DNA from: Actinomycetota bacterium
GTDB lineage: Bacteria; Actinomycetota; Actinomycetes; Mycobacteriales; Micromonosporaceae
Reading direction: 5' to 3'
Length of the DNA stretch: 8,845 nt
Assembly: GCA_005885115.1 (NCBI GenBank)
Contig: VAXX01000511.1
Location: 1 to 8,845, forward strand
Part shown: positions 1 through 6,641 of the stretch, in pieces
How the letters are laid out: each line of letters starts with the position of its first letter
Numbering within the stretch: the stretch's first letter is position 1
Program-made: the position numbers and the translations under genes
Notes under the pieces: model-generated
Told to the model about the DNA's origin: nothing
Seen by the model: only the letters and a program-made list of their open reading frames with translations
Database searches by the model: none

Positions 1-175
1 GCCGCTCGGCGTCCCGCCCGACGGACAGCGTGCCGCGCTCGTCCCGGTACACGCCGGAGGGCAGCAACGGCGAACCGTCGAACAGCAGCGGCCGGGGCGC
101 CTGCCCGTCGCGGCGTACCACGGCCACCGTGTGACAGGTACCCAGGTCGATGACGAGCTGGTAGGGCTGCGCCAT
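1..175 (-). CDS. Hsp70/DnaK-like ATPase, N-terminal fragment (runs off the left edge)
   Basis: Only the first 58 codons are in the window; the rest lies to the left. The reading frame starts at an ATG (173-175) and begins MAQPYQLVIDLGTCHTVAVV. This matches the phosphate-1 loop of the actin/Hsp70 ATPase fold (the IDLGTT-like motif that binds the nucleotide phosphates), with Cys where DnaK usually has Thr. The frame stays open to the window edge with strong G/C third positions. A ribosome binding site, GGGAGG (183-188), sits 7 bases upstream of the ATG and supports this start. The gene is divergent from the STAND ATPase gene and shares a 167-bp promoter region with it. Actinomycetes carry many Hsp70-like proteins that are not the housekeeping DnaK; whether this one has a substrate-binding domain or another fused domain cannot be seen. 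The ATPase fold is well supported; the cellular role is unknown. Confidence 0.8.
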   Translation of the reverse strand, partial: MAQPYQLVIDLGTCHTVAVVRRDGQAPRPLLFDGSPLLPSGVYRDERGTLSVGRDAER

Positions 176-342
176 CGCGGGCCTCCCGGATCGAGGAAAC
201 CCGGGAAGCCTAACGGATGCCCGGGGCCGGAACGGTGACCCGCCGGCACCATTCGGAGGGTGCCCCCCATCATCACGACACGAAACAATGCGGTCACTGG
301 TGGGTGCCAGTCGGTTGGGGTGCCGGAAGGGATATGTCTGGC
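176..342. promoter_or_regulatory. Divergent promoter region between Hsp70-like and STAND genes
   Basis: This 167-bp gap must hold promoters for both flanking genes. On the minus strand a TAGGCT hexamer (207-212) is a fair -10 element for the Hsp70-like gene, but no good -35 is visible at the right distance. The heptamer GGGTGCC occurs three times in direct orientation, at 258-264, 302-308 and 318-324. The first copy also pairs with GGCACC at 245-250, giving a 6-bp stem with an 8-base loop. A second short inverted repeat is ACTGG (297-301) with CCAGT (307-311). These could be operator sites, but short GC-rich repeats arise easily by chance here. Confidence 0.3.
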
Positions 343-2421
343 ATGAGCGAGCATGGGCCACTGAGTGACGAGGACGGCGAGCCGGCGGATTCCCTGTGGC
401 ATTCGCTGCTGTCGACGCCCGAACAGGTCGTGCGGTACCTCCGGGACGAACCGTTGCTCCTGGCCGGTGTCGGTGCGGGGATCCTGCTGACGATCACCGC
501 CATCTTCGGGCCACCGAGCGCCGCGGGGTACGCCTGGCTGATCGCGGCAGTCATCTTCGGGGTATGCCTGCTGTGGTTCATCGCCGCGACGATGCGGGAC
601 CGGCGGCGGGACCGGCCATCCGGCAAGACCCTTTGGACGGGGATCGACTCGGACACGACCGACCTGAACATGCGCGTCGTCGGAGCCGGCCAGCAGACGG
701 TGAAGACCCGCCGCGGAGCGCGGCTCAACCGGGTATCCGTGACAACGGATACCACGGGTGTCCGGCCGCCGACCGTCGCCCAGGACGCTCCTGTCGCCAC
801 CTCACCGGCCCCGTCGGCGCCGAGGTCGACCCGGCTGTTCGTCGGTCGGCGCCAGGAACTGGACGACATCCTGGGCCTGCTCGCCGGTACCCGCAACGGC
901 GTGGTGGTGGACCTGATCGGGGTGAGCGGGTCGGGCAAGACCTGGTTGCTGGAGCAGTTGGGCGGGGAGGTCGGCGAGGTACCCGGCGCCGTGCTCCGCC
1001 ACAGCGACCGGTTGCTGCGCCCCGACGGCCACCGCGACGACCTCGGTACCGCGGCCAGCCCAGCCGTGCTGCGGCACACGTTCGTCGAAGCGGTCCACCT
1101 GATGCGTACCCTCGCCGGTGAAAGTCACCGGGACTTCTCCTCCGTGTGGGAGGTCGTGGACGAGAGCCAGTCCTGGACCCGCCCGGTCGAGATACACCAG
1201 CATCTCCAGGTCGGTCGCAAGGCCACCGCCACGGGCGTGAACGTCCAGAACCAGGTGAGCACGGCCAGCTCGGCGGACGAGCTCCGGGACCAGATCATCG
1301 CTGCTCAGGAGCGGCTGGACGAGGCGTTCGTGGAGGTCTGGCGGGGGTACACCAGCAGCCGACCGGTCCTGCTGGCGGTCGACTCGTTCGAGCGGTGCCT
1401 GGATGACGAGTTCGGTGCCTGGCTCCTGCGGTTCGCGTTACGCCTGCCCGGAACCGTGACGGTGGTTGCCCGGGTCCCGGGAGACGACCCGATGCCGCTG
1501 CAGTCGCCCCGGATACGCGAGCGCTGGCTGTCCAACTTCACCGTCGCGGAGGTGGCCGGTTACCTCGATCGGCGGCTGGTCGGCGAGCCGGTCGCACCCG
1601 GGGTGGCCGAGCTGATCCACCAGTTCACCGACGGGCTGCCCGGCGGGGTACTGCTCATGGGCGAGTTGCTCAACGAGCGCGGACCGGCGACCATCACCAC
1701 GACCGAGCTACGGCGGATCCTGGCCCGGCTACCCGAGGACATCCACGACGACTGGGCCAAGGTGGTGGACGAGATCCTCACCTCCGTACCGGAACGGTCG
1801 GCCGTCCGCGCCGCCGCCGTGGTCAGCTCGTTTGACGAGCCGTTACTCGCCGAGTTGCTCGGTACCGAGCATGCCGGCCCGGCGAAGGACGCGACCACGA
1901 GCGCCGCCGCCGCGGCGATCGGGGCGCTGCGCCGCCGGCGGCTGCTGCGCCCGCTCCCGACCCCGTCCGGGCAGCCGTCCGGCCGGTTCCGGGTGCACGA
2001 GTTCATCCGGCACTCGGTGGCCCGGGAGTTGCGGGCCGAGGAGGTCACCTGGTGGCGGGAGCTGCACGCGCGCGCCGCCGCGTACTACTTCCGGCTGCTG
2101 CAGAAGGAATGGGAGAGCGCGGAGGGCGGCGGGTACACGGGGTGGTACCGGTACGAGAACGAGGACTGGCAGTGGTACAAGCGGGAGTGGCTGGGCCACG
2201 AGAGCCACCTGACCGACCAGCGGCCGGTCACCCGTACCCGGTTCGCGCGGGTGTTCCTGGACGCGTTCTGGTGGTGGGGTTGCTACCACGCGTTCCCGTT
2301 CATCGGGGGACCGGGAACGCGAGCGCGACGAGCAGTTCGGTGCAGCGCTGCGGTTCGTGTTGACCCACTACCCGGTCGGGTACGAGAAACCGGCGACGGC
2401 GCCCTGGGCCGAGATCGGTGA
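343..2421 (+). CDS. Membrane-anchored STAND-type ATPase, 5' part (frameshifted)
   Basis: Start taken at ATG 343, because the AAGG of GGAAGG (325-330) is too close to the ATG at 334. Numbering from 343: two hydrophobic segments (about 37-56 and 63-83) are followed by RDRRRDR, so both ends should be cytoplasmic. A linker leads to an NTPase domain opening with FVGRRQEL. It has a Walker A motif GVSGSGKT (193-200), Walker B VLLAVDSFE (342-350, Asp347), a sensor-like TVTVVAR (371-377) and the GLP motif (431-433) typical of STAND ATPases. A winged-helix region follows, ending near RFRVHEF (548-554), then a Trp-rich helical stretch (597-654). STAND proteins are ATP-driven switches that oligomerise on sensing a signal. 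After Ile654 the frame breaks at a G5 run; the last 38 residues before the stop at 2421 are out-of-frame sequence. The true C-terminus continues in the next frame to 3229, which would give about 961 residues. The ligand and output are unknown. Confidence 0.8.
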   Translation: MSEHGPLSDEDGEPADSLWHSLLSTPEQVVRYLRDEPLLLAGVGAGILLTITAIFGPPSAAGYAWLIAAVIFGVCLLWFIAATMRDRRRDRPSGKTLWTGIDSDTTDLNMRVVGAGQQTVKTRRGARLNRVSVTTDTTGVRPPTVAQDAPVATSPAPSAPRSTRLFVGRRQELDDILGLLAGTRNGVVVDLIGVSGSGKTWLLEQLGGEVGEVPGAVLRHSDRLLRPDGHRDDLGTAASPAVLRHTFVEAVHLMRTLAGESHRDFSSVWEVVDESQSWTRPVEIHQHLQVGRKATATGVNVQNQVSTASSADELRDQIIAAQERLDEAFVEVWRGYTSSRPVLLAVDSFERCLDDEFGAWLLRFALRLPGTVTVVARVPGDDPMPLQSPRIRERWLSNFTVAEVAGYLDRRLVGEPVAPGVAELIHQFTDGLPGGVLLMGELLNERGPATITTTELRRILARLPEDIHDDWAKVVDEILTSVPERSAVRAAAVVSSFDEPLLAELLGTEHAGPAKDATTSAAAAAIGALRRRRLLRPLPTPSGQPSGRFRVHEFIRHSVARELRAEEVTWWRELHARAAAYYFRLLQKEWESAEGGGYTGWYRYENEDWQWYKREWLGHESHLTDQRPVTRTRFARVFLDAFWWWGCYHAFPFIGGPGTRARRAVRCSAAVRVDPLPGRVRETGDGALGRDR
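2305..2309 (+). other. Frameshift point at a G5 run
   Basis: The coding frame moves from phase 1 to phase 2 at about this run. Reading four Gs instead of five gives FPFIGDRERERDEQFG without interruption. The cause may be a homopolymer base-calling error, a real inactivating mutation, or recoding; the sequence alone cannot tell. Confidence 0.7.
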
Positions 2422-3229
2422 CCAGTTGCTGCTGCTGCGCGCGCTGTGCGAGCTGGACAGTGATCAACGCCGGCTGTCCGAGGACGACGTGGCCAATGCC
2501 CGGGGTACCGGCGCGTTGATCGACCTCTTTCTCGCGCATACCGCCCGGTTCGCCGATCCGGAGGACCCGTGGGCCGACGAGTACTACCGGCAGGCCCGCC
2601 TGGGCTTCGACTCGCTCGGTGACGAGTGGACGGTGGCGTGGCTGGACATGGAGCTGGCCGATCTGGCCCTGGAGCGCCGCCGGTACGCGGACGTCGAACC
2701 GCTGCTGGCCAAGGCGGCCCGGGCGGCGGGCCGGATCGGTACCGCCGGCGACGGCTGGGATCACGAGCTGCTGGCGATGCTGCACCGCATCCACGCCGAC
2801 CTCGCCTGGCAACAGGGTGACCTGGCCGAGGCCGGAGCGCGGTACGGCCGGGCGGTGGCCGACGCGTACTGGTTCCAGGGGATACCGCACCGGGCCGATC
2901 TGTACACCCAGAGCTTCTACGCGGAGATGGCGCGGCGGACCGGTACCCGGCTGGCCGAGCTGGCCGGCCCGGGCAACGACGGCGACCTGTTCGTGGCCGG
3001 ACTCGAAGCGGCGCTGCCCCGGACGGTACCGGGTGCCGGCGCCCGGCCACCCGACGCCGGTACCGGCGACCCGGAGCAGCTACTGCCCGCCGGCCCGCTG
3101 CTGTCGGACCTCGGGTCGGACAGCTCGCCGTTCATGATCCAATGGCGACGGGTCCAGCGGGGCCGGGCCGAGCCGCTGGGGTCGCTGGCTCCGCTGCTCG
3201 CCGGCGCCGGCCCGGACCCCCGGGACTGA
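2306..3229 (+). CDS. TPR-like C-terminal part of the STAND ATPase (shifted frame)
   Basis: This frame continues the STAND protein after the frameshift. Its upstream extension reads GDRERERDEQFGAALRFVLT from about 2306, which joins smoothly to the 5' part. The first usable start codon is GTG 2357, but it has no ribosome binding site, so separate translation looks unlikely. The segment is helical, with Ala/Leu/Arg spacing like TPR repeats: ALERRRYADVEPLLAKAARA, then DLAWQQGDLAEAGARYGRAV. Such repeats are the usual C-terminal sensor or protein-binding half of STAND ATPases. The last 70 or so residues are rich in Gly, Pro and Ala and probably disordered. The gene ends 19 bases before the stop of the convergent operon. 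It could be a genuinely separate gene, but codon use, continuity and the missing ribosome binding site favour one gene broken by a one-base change. Confidence 0.7.
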   Translation, partial: GDRERERDEQFGAALRFVLTHYPVGYEKPATAPWAEIGDQLLLLRALCELDSDQRRLSEDDVANARGTGALIDLFLAHTARFADPEDPWADEYYRQARLGFDSLGDEWTVAWLDMELADLALERRRYADVEPLLAKAARAAGRIGTAGDGWDHELLAMLHRIHADLAWQQGDLAEAGARYGRAVADAYWFQGIPHRADLYTQSFYAEMARRTGTRLAELAGPGNDGDLFVAGLEAALPRTVPGAGARPPDAGTGDPEQLLPAGPLLSDLGSDSSPFMIQWRRVQRGRAEPLGSLAPLLAGAGPDPRD

Positions 3230-3237
3230 CCGGGCCG
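3208..3237. terminator. Hairpin between convergent genes, possible bidirectional terminator
   Basis: CGGCCCGG (3208-3215) pairs with CCGGGCCG (3230-3237), an 8-bp all-GC stem around a 14-base loop that contains the STAND gene's stop codon. It lies just before the stop of the convergent minus-strand operon (3249) and could end transcription from both sides. There is no U-tract, and GC-rich stems are common in such genomes. Confidence 0.35.
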
Positions 3238-3248
3238 CTGCGCACCGA

Positions 3249-3890
3249 TCAGACCCCGGGCAGGTCGAGCCGTCGCACGAGCCAGCCAGCCTGCCACCGC
3301 CGTTCGGCCTCGGGGTCGGTCGGGACACTGCGGTGGCGGGCGGCACGTACCGCGATATAGGCCACGGCCGCGACTGGTTCCGTGGGCAGCGCGCCGACGG
3401 CATCGACCAGGTAGCCGCTGAGCCAGCCGGCCGCCTGCGCACCGGCGGCCTCGGCGGCCTGGATCGCCCGGATGCCGGCCGCGGTCACCTCCCCGGGCGC
3501 GGGTGGTCCGGCCATCGCCTGGGCGAGGTCCGCCGCCGGCGCCGCCAGACCGGCGTCAGCCAGCTCGGCGGCGGCGTGCTGTGCCGTACGCACGACGCAC
3601 TCCCAGCCGAACTCCCGGGCCATGTCCGCGTTCCAGGCGTCCACCCGGGCGAGCAGCCGGGCCCGCGGGGCGACCACCTTGGTGGGCGTACTCACCACCT
3701 CCCCGGCCAGCTCGACCTGCCACAGCTCGTCCAGCAGCCAGTACGGGAGGTCGGCGGGACGGCAGGCGTGGATGCCCTGCCGGCAGGGTACGGCGGCGGG
3801 TACCTCGACCCAGTGACCCGGCCCGGGCCAGGGGTACCGGGCGAACGGGCTCACCCGGCCGGATCGCAGGAACTTCCAGTACGCGGTCAC
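3249..3890 (-). CDS. Uncharacterised protein with an N-terminal CxxxxHxC motif
   Basis: This 213-residue protein starts at GTG (3888-3890), which overlaps the stop of the zinc-finger gene as GTGA, so the two are almost certainly translationally coupled. I do not recognise a named family with confidence. The N-terminal 60 residues are the most distinctive: an YWKFL start, then C36-RQGI-H41-A-C43, followed by DLPYWLLDELWQVEL. The Cys-His-Cys cluster and the surrounding aromatic residues recall small families in which a C..G.HAC element sits next to a Trp-rich strand; this is a weak resemblance only, and metal binding is possible but unproven. The remaining 150 residues are Ala-rich and probably helical. 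No signal peptide or membrane segment is seen, so it should be cytoplasmic. As the last gene of the operon it may be an effector or target of the sigma-like/anti-sigma-like pair. Confidence 0.75.
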   Translation of the reverse strand: MTAYWKFLRSGRVSPFARYPWPGPGHWVEVPAAVPCRQGIHACRPADLPYWLLDELWQVELAGEVVSTPTKVVAPRARLLARVDAWNADMAREFGWECVVRTAQHAAAELADAGLAAPAADLAQAMAGPPAPGEVTAAGIRAIQAAEAAGAQAAGWLSGYLVDAVGALPTEPVAAVAYIAVRAARHRSVPTDPEAERRWQAGWLVRRLDLPGV

Positions 3891-4141
3891 CAGACGCCTG
3901 CCGACCCGTGCTCCCGGGCGTACCTCAGCAGCTCCGTCACCAGCTCAGCGCCGGGTCGGACGTCGGCCACCGCCGGGATCGCGGCCAGCGCGACGCGCAG
4001 TTTGTCGTTCTGCCGTTGGCACGGTGGGCACACCAGCATGTGCTGCTCGTACACGTCCGCCTCGACCTCGGCGAGCGTGCCGTCGTACCACCGGCTCAGC
4101 AGGCCGCCGACAGTCTGGCAGCTGACGTCCGCCACCTTCAC
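3887..4141 (-). CDS. Small zinc-finger anti-sigma-like protein
   Basis: An 84-residue protein starting at GTG (4139-4141). Residues 8-41 match the zinc-binding anti-sigma domain (ZAS, putative zinc-finger): C8, the phrase LSRWYDGTLAEVEADVYEQH, then H34-x3-C38-x2-C41. In this family the His and two Cys bind zinc, and the domain holds an ECF sigma factor inactive, in some members in a redox-dependent way. There is no membrane segment after the finger, so it would be a soluble, cytoplasmic type. Both ends overlap their neighbours by 4 bases (GTGA), placing it between the sigma-like gene and the unknown protein. The adjacent upstream sigma-like protein is the obvious partner. The fold assignment is good; regulation of a sigma factor is inferred from family and position. 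Confidence 0.8.
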   Translation of the reverse strand: MKVADVSCQTVGGLLSRWYDGTLAEVEADVYEQHMLVCPPCQRQNDKLRVALAAIPAVADVRPGAELVTELLRYAREHGSAGVW

Positions 4142-4785
4142 GGCCGGTCCCCCCCACCGATCTGCTCATCGATCAGCCAGATGAACCCGACCCGGGCCGA
4201 GGCGATCAGCGCGTCCTGCTGGTCTTCCGAACCGGCCACCAGCTCGGCAGCGTCCTCGGGGAGCAGCCCGGCACCGTCGCGGAGCACCAGCAGCACCCGC
4301 AGCCCGAGCGGGAGCCGGCGCAGCGCCGCGACCACCTGTGCCCGGCGCAGCGCGGCGGTGATCGGCGTGACGGCATCGTCGTCCACCCACCACCCCTCCC
4401 ACCGGTCGCCCGCGGGCAGGTACGGCCCGGGCACCGGCACGGCGGTGTCGTCCCCCGGTCCGGTGTCCAGGCGGCCGGCGTCATCGAGCGCGTAGAGGAC
4501 CTCGCGCAGCAGGATCGCCCGCGGGCGCCCGGGGTCCGGTGCGCCGCCGACTTCTGCCAGCGCCGCCCGCCAGGCGCGGGCGAGCAGCTCGCCCGGGGCC
4601 CCGGCGTCGGCCGTACCCGCGTCGCCGGCCGCGACCGTGAGCAGGAACTCGGCCACCGGGTGGTCGCGTTCGATCCAGGCCACGATCGCGGCCGGCTCCC
4701 CGGCCCGGACTGCCTCCAGCAGTGCCTCGTCGGTGCCGGGAGGCGCAGGACCGGGTCGTCCGGGAGACGACGTGGCGTGGGTCAC
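4138..4785 (-). CDS. ECF-sigma-factor-like protein, degenerate
   Basis: A 215-residue protein using GTG 4783-4785; the frame is open further upstream, but the earlier part reads like non-coding leader. Residues 20-105 (ALLEAVRAGEPAAIVAWIER and onward) have the helical look of sigma region 2, though I cannot find the usual acidic region-2 signature. Residues 145-200 resemble region 4: ALRRLPLGLRVLLVLRDGAG followed by LLPEDAAELV and a final LIASAR, the pattern of the helix-turn-helix that reads the -35 element. A Trp-rich linker with an acidic patch (GWWVDDD, 131-137) joins them. The next gene encodes a zinc-finger anti-sigma-like protein with a 4-base overlap, which strengthens the assignment. 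The ribosome binding site is weak. It may be a true alternative sigma factor or a sigma relative that no longer drives transcription. Confidence 0.6.
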   Translation of the reverse strand: MTHATSSPGRPGPAPPGTDEALLEAVRAGEPAAIVAWIERDHPVAEFLLTVAAGDAGTADAGAPGELLARAWRAALAEVGGAPDPGRPRAILLREVLYALDDAGRLDTGPGDDTAVPVPGPYLPAGDRWEGWWVDDDAVTPITAALRRAQVVAALRRLPLGLRVLLVLRDGAGLLPEDAAELVAGSEDQQDALIASARVGFIWLIDEQIGGGDRP

Positions 4786-4883
4786 GGCCCCATTCTTGTC
4801 GGAAGGCGCACCGGGGTGCACGAGACCGAGTGGGCATAATGAGCGGACCGAGCGGCTCGGCAGCAAGGTGGGGCGGCGATCTC
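4786..4883. promoter_or_regulatory. Divergent promoter region of sigma-like operon and GNAT gene
   Basis: A 98-bp gap. On the plus strand CATAAT (4835-4840) matches the -10 consensus at five of six positions and would start the GNAT transcript near 4847; no matching -35 is visible. AAGGTGG (4865-4871) is the likely ribosome binding site, 12 bases before ATG 4884. No convincing promoter was found for the minus-strand operon, as would fit one needing a special sigma factor. Confidence 0.35.
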
Positions 4884-5630
4884 ATGCAGATCATGGATGT
4901 CATGGAGTCCGGACCGGTACTGGACGCGGTCTACCTCGACGTGCTCATGCCGTCGTTTCCGGCCGACGAACTGGTGACCCTGGAGAGTTTGCGGGAGGGC
5001 ATCGCGTCAGGGGACACCAGCGTCGCCACGATCCTTGACGCCGCCGGGGCGCCGCTGGCGGCCGCGGTCGGGGACTGGTCGCCGGGCACCGGCATACTGC
5101 TGCTGTCGTACCTCGCGGTACGCCCGGGGCAGCGGGGCGGCGGGTACGGGGCCGCGCTGCTCCACCACGCCCAGCGGGAGTGGGTGGACCGGTACGGCGC
5201 CAGTGCGCTGCTGGCCGAGGTCGAGCACCCGGCCGGGCACGAGGGCAGCCAGGGGTACGGCGATCCGGTCGCCCGGGTGCGCTTCTATGCCCGGTACGGC
5301 GGACGCGCGCTGGACCTGCCGTACTTCCAGCCGGCGCTACAGCCGGGCGGACAGCGGGTGTACGGGCTGATCCTCGCGGTGCTCGGGATGGACGCCGCGG
5401 CGACCGGCGCCGGGCCCGACCTGATGGCGGTCGAGCCCCTGCGCCGGTTCCTGACCGAGTACTTCGAGACGACCGAGGGCTGCGCGGGTGCCGATCCGGC
5501 GGCGGCCGCGCTGTGGCACGGACTGGCCAGGCCCGACGGGGTTCCGTTGCTGCCCCTTGACGAACCGGAGCGGATCCCCCTGTCCACAAAGGACGGACCC
5601 GGACCACAGGCTCATCCGGCGGCCGGGTAG
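4884..5630 (+). CDS. GNAT-family N-acetyltransferase
   Basis: A 248-residue protein. I use ATG 4884 because AAGGTGG lies upstream; ATGs at 4893 and 4902 are close alternatives, and ATG 4839 has no ribosome binding site. GNAT enzymes transfer an acetyl group from acetyl-CoA to an amine. The diagnostic motif A is clear at about residues 74-92: the strand LSYLAVRP is followed by R84-x-x-G87-x-G89, the loop that holds the CoA pyrophosphate. A second conserved-looking stretch, VRFYARYGGRAL, matches the motif-B region common in this fold. The C-terminal 80 residues extend past a minimal GNAT domain and include a helix before a Pro-rich tail. The substrate is unknown. The gene is divergent from the sigma-like operon and converges on the RIO kinase with only 10 bases between the stops, so it is probably a single-gene unit. 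Confidence 0.85.
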   Translation: MQIMDVMESGPVLDAVYLDVLMPSFPADELVTLESLREGIASGDTSVATILDAAGAPLAAAVGDWSPGTGILLLSYLAVRPGQRGGGYGAALLHHAQREWVDRYGASALLAEVEHPAGHEGSQGYGDPVARVRFYARYGGRALDLPYFQPALQPGGQRVYGLILAVLGMDAAATGAGPDLMAVEPLRRFLTEYFETTEGCAGADPAAAALWHGLARPDGVPLLPLDEPERIPLSTKDGPGPQAHPAAG

Positions 5631-5642
5631 AGCTGCCGTCCT
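5590..5642. terminator. Interrupted inverted repeat over two convergent stop codons
   Basis: AGGACGG plus ACCCGG (5590-5602, contiguous) can pair with CCGGGT (5623-5628) and CCGTCCT (5636-5642), with a 7-base bulge and a 20-base loop. The 13 paired positions enclose the end of the GNAT gene and reach the stop of the RIO kinase at 5641. Both strands would form the same kind of hairpin, so it is a candidate bidirectional terminator. No U-tract is present. Confidence 0.4.
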
Positions 5643-6567
5643 ACGGAACCCCGGACTCGCGGAGCAACTCCCGGGTCAGCTCCTCGACGTCGATGCCGGT
5701 CAGCCCACGGGCGGTGAACCAGCCCGCGACATTGTGCACGTCCCGGTGCACGAACCGGGCTCCGTGCGGGTTGGACACCACGTCGACGACCTGTGGCAGG
5801 TCGATCAGGACCAGCCGCCCGTCGCGGACGAGGATGTTGTACGCCGACAGGTCGCCGTGGGCGATCTGGCACCGCGCCAGCACGGTCAACGCGGTCACCA
5901 ACTGGTCCCACAGGTCCTCAAGCTCGTGTGCGTCCGGGCGCACTTGGGCCAGCCTGGGCGCCGCCTGCCCGTCGTCGGTGCCGAGGAACTCCAGCAGCAG
6001 CTCGGTGCCCAGGATCTGCACCGGGTACGGGACGATGCGTACCCCCAGCTCGGTGCCGACCTCCCACAACCGGTACAGGGCACCGAACTCCGCCGCCGCC
6101 CACTGACCGGCGATCACCTCCCGGCCGAACCCGGTCCGCTTGGCCATCGCCCGGTTGACCCGGGACTCGCGTACCCGCCGACCCTCCAGGTAGCCGGCGT
6201 CGCGGTGGAACATCCGATGTTCGGCCGACCGGTACCGCTTGGCCGCGAGCAGGCACTGCCGGTCGGTGTCCGGTACCGCCCGGCGGACCAGGAAGACGTC
6301 GGCCTCCTTGCCCGTCTTCACGATCCCGAGCTCGATGTCGACCGCGGCCAACTCGGTCACGAGCCAGTCGGGGTACGGCCGCGGACCGCGCTCCCCGGCG
6401 GTGGACAGGTCCCAGGTGGACCAACGGTCCCCATCCTCGGGGCGGTCGTCCTCGTCGTCCGTCAGGTCCGGCCCGGAAAGGAAGGAACGCTTCAGAAAGT
6501 GCGGCTCGTCATCGTCGAACCGCCGGCGCCGGTCATGGCCGGCACCATCGAACTCGTTGTCGTACAA
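5641..6567 (-). CDS. RIO1-like serine/threonine protein kinase
   Basis: A 308-residue atypical protein kinase of the RIO family. The nucleotide loop GIVKTGKEADVF (81-92) replaces the Gly-rich loop of ordinary kinases and is a RIO hallmark. Lys110 (LLAAKRY) is the probable ATP-binding lysine. The catalytic loop is HGDLSAYN (237-244, Asp239 and Asn244), and the metal-binding motif is IDLPQ (255-259, Asp256) in place of DFG. All key residues are present, so it should be active. The first 50 residues are charged (Arg-rich, then Asp/Glu-rich) and probably disordered. Two in-frame TGA codons lie just upstream and there is no other start until Met119, so the start is TTG (6565-6567), with GAGGA (6577-6581) 9 bases before it. 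Archaeal and eukaryotic RIO kinases act in ribosome maturation; the role of bacterial ones is poorly known. A short ORF with a stronger ribosome binding site overlaps the start. Confidence 0.9.
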   Translation of the reverse strand: MYDNEFDGAGHDRRRRFDDDEPHFLKRSFLSGPDLTDDEDDRPEDGDRWSTWDLSTAGERGPRPYPDWLVTELAAVDIELGIVKTGKEADVFLVRRAVPDTDRQCLLAAKRYRSAEHRMFHRDAGYLEGRRVRESRVNRAMAKRTGFGREVIAGQWAAAEFGALYRLWEVGTELGVRIVPYPVQILGTELLLEFLGTDDGQAAPRLAQVRPDAHELEDLWDQLVTALTVLARCQIAHGDLSAYNILVRDGRLVLIDLPQVVDVVSNPHGARFVHRDVHNVAGWFTARGLTGIDVEELTRELLRESGVP

Positions 6568-6641
6568 CGCAGGAAGTCCTCATCAGGAGTCGAAACAAGG
6601 GCAGGCGGCAACCAACGCGCGACAATCGCGGTCATGCTCAT
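6492..6641 (-). CDS. Possible leader ORF overlapping the RIO kinase start
   Basis: A 49-codon ORF with ATGs at 6641 and 6635 (beginning MSMTAIVARWLPPALVSTP), preceded by AAGGGAGG (6644-6651). That is the best ribosome binding site in this part of the window, 8 bases from the second ATG. The ORF ends at TGA 6492-6494, 75 bases inside the kinase gene and in a different frame. Third positions are not G/C-rich in the part before the kinase start, so the peptide itself may not be under selection. It could be a regulatory leader ORF that competes with or couples to the kinase start. Alternatively, it could be the true kinase N-terminus separated from its frame by a small indel near 6570-6583. Confidence 0.35.
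   Translation of the reverse strand: MSMTAIVARWLPPALVSTPDEDFLRCTTTSSMVPAMTGAGGSTMTSRTF

Noticed and set aside
217..342. Upstream extension of the STAND protein to ATG 217
   Set aside because: The added residues are His-rich with no resemblance to a domain, and the region holds the repeats and promoter elements of the divergent gap.
3333..4495. Long plus-strand ORFs opposite the sigma-like operon
   Set aside because: They are antisense, have Pro/Arg-rich low-complexity translations and no ribosome binding site, and the minus strand has coherent domains with GTGA overlaps.
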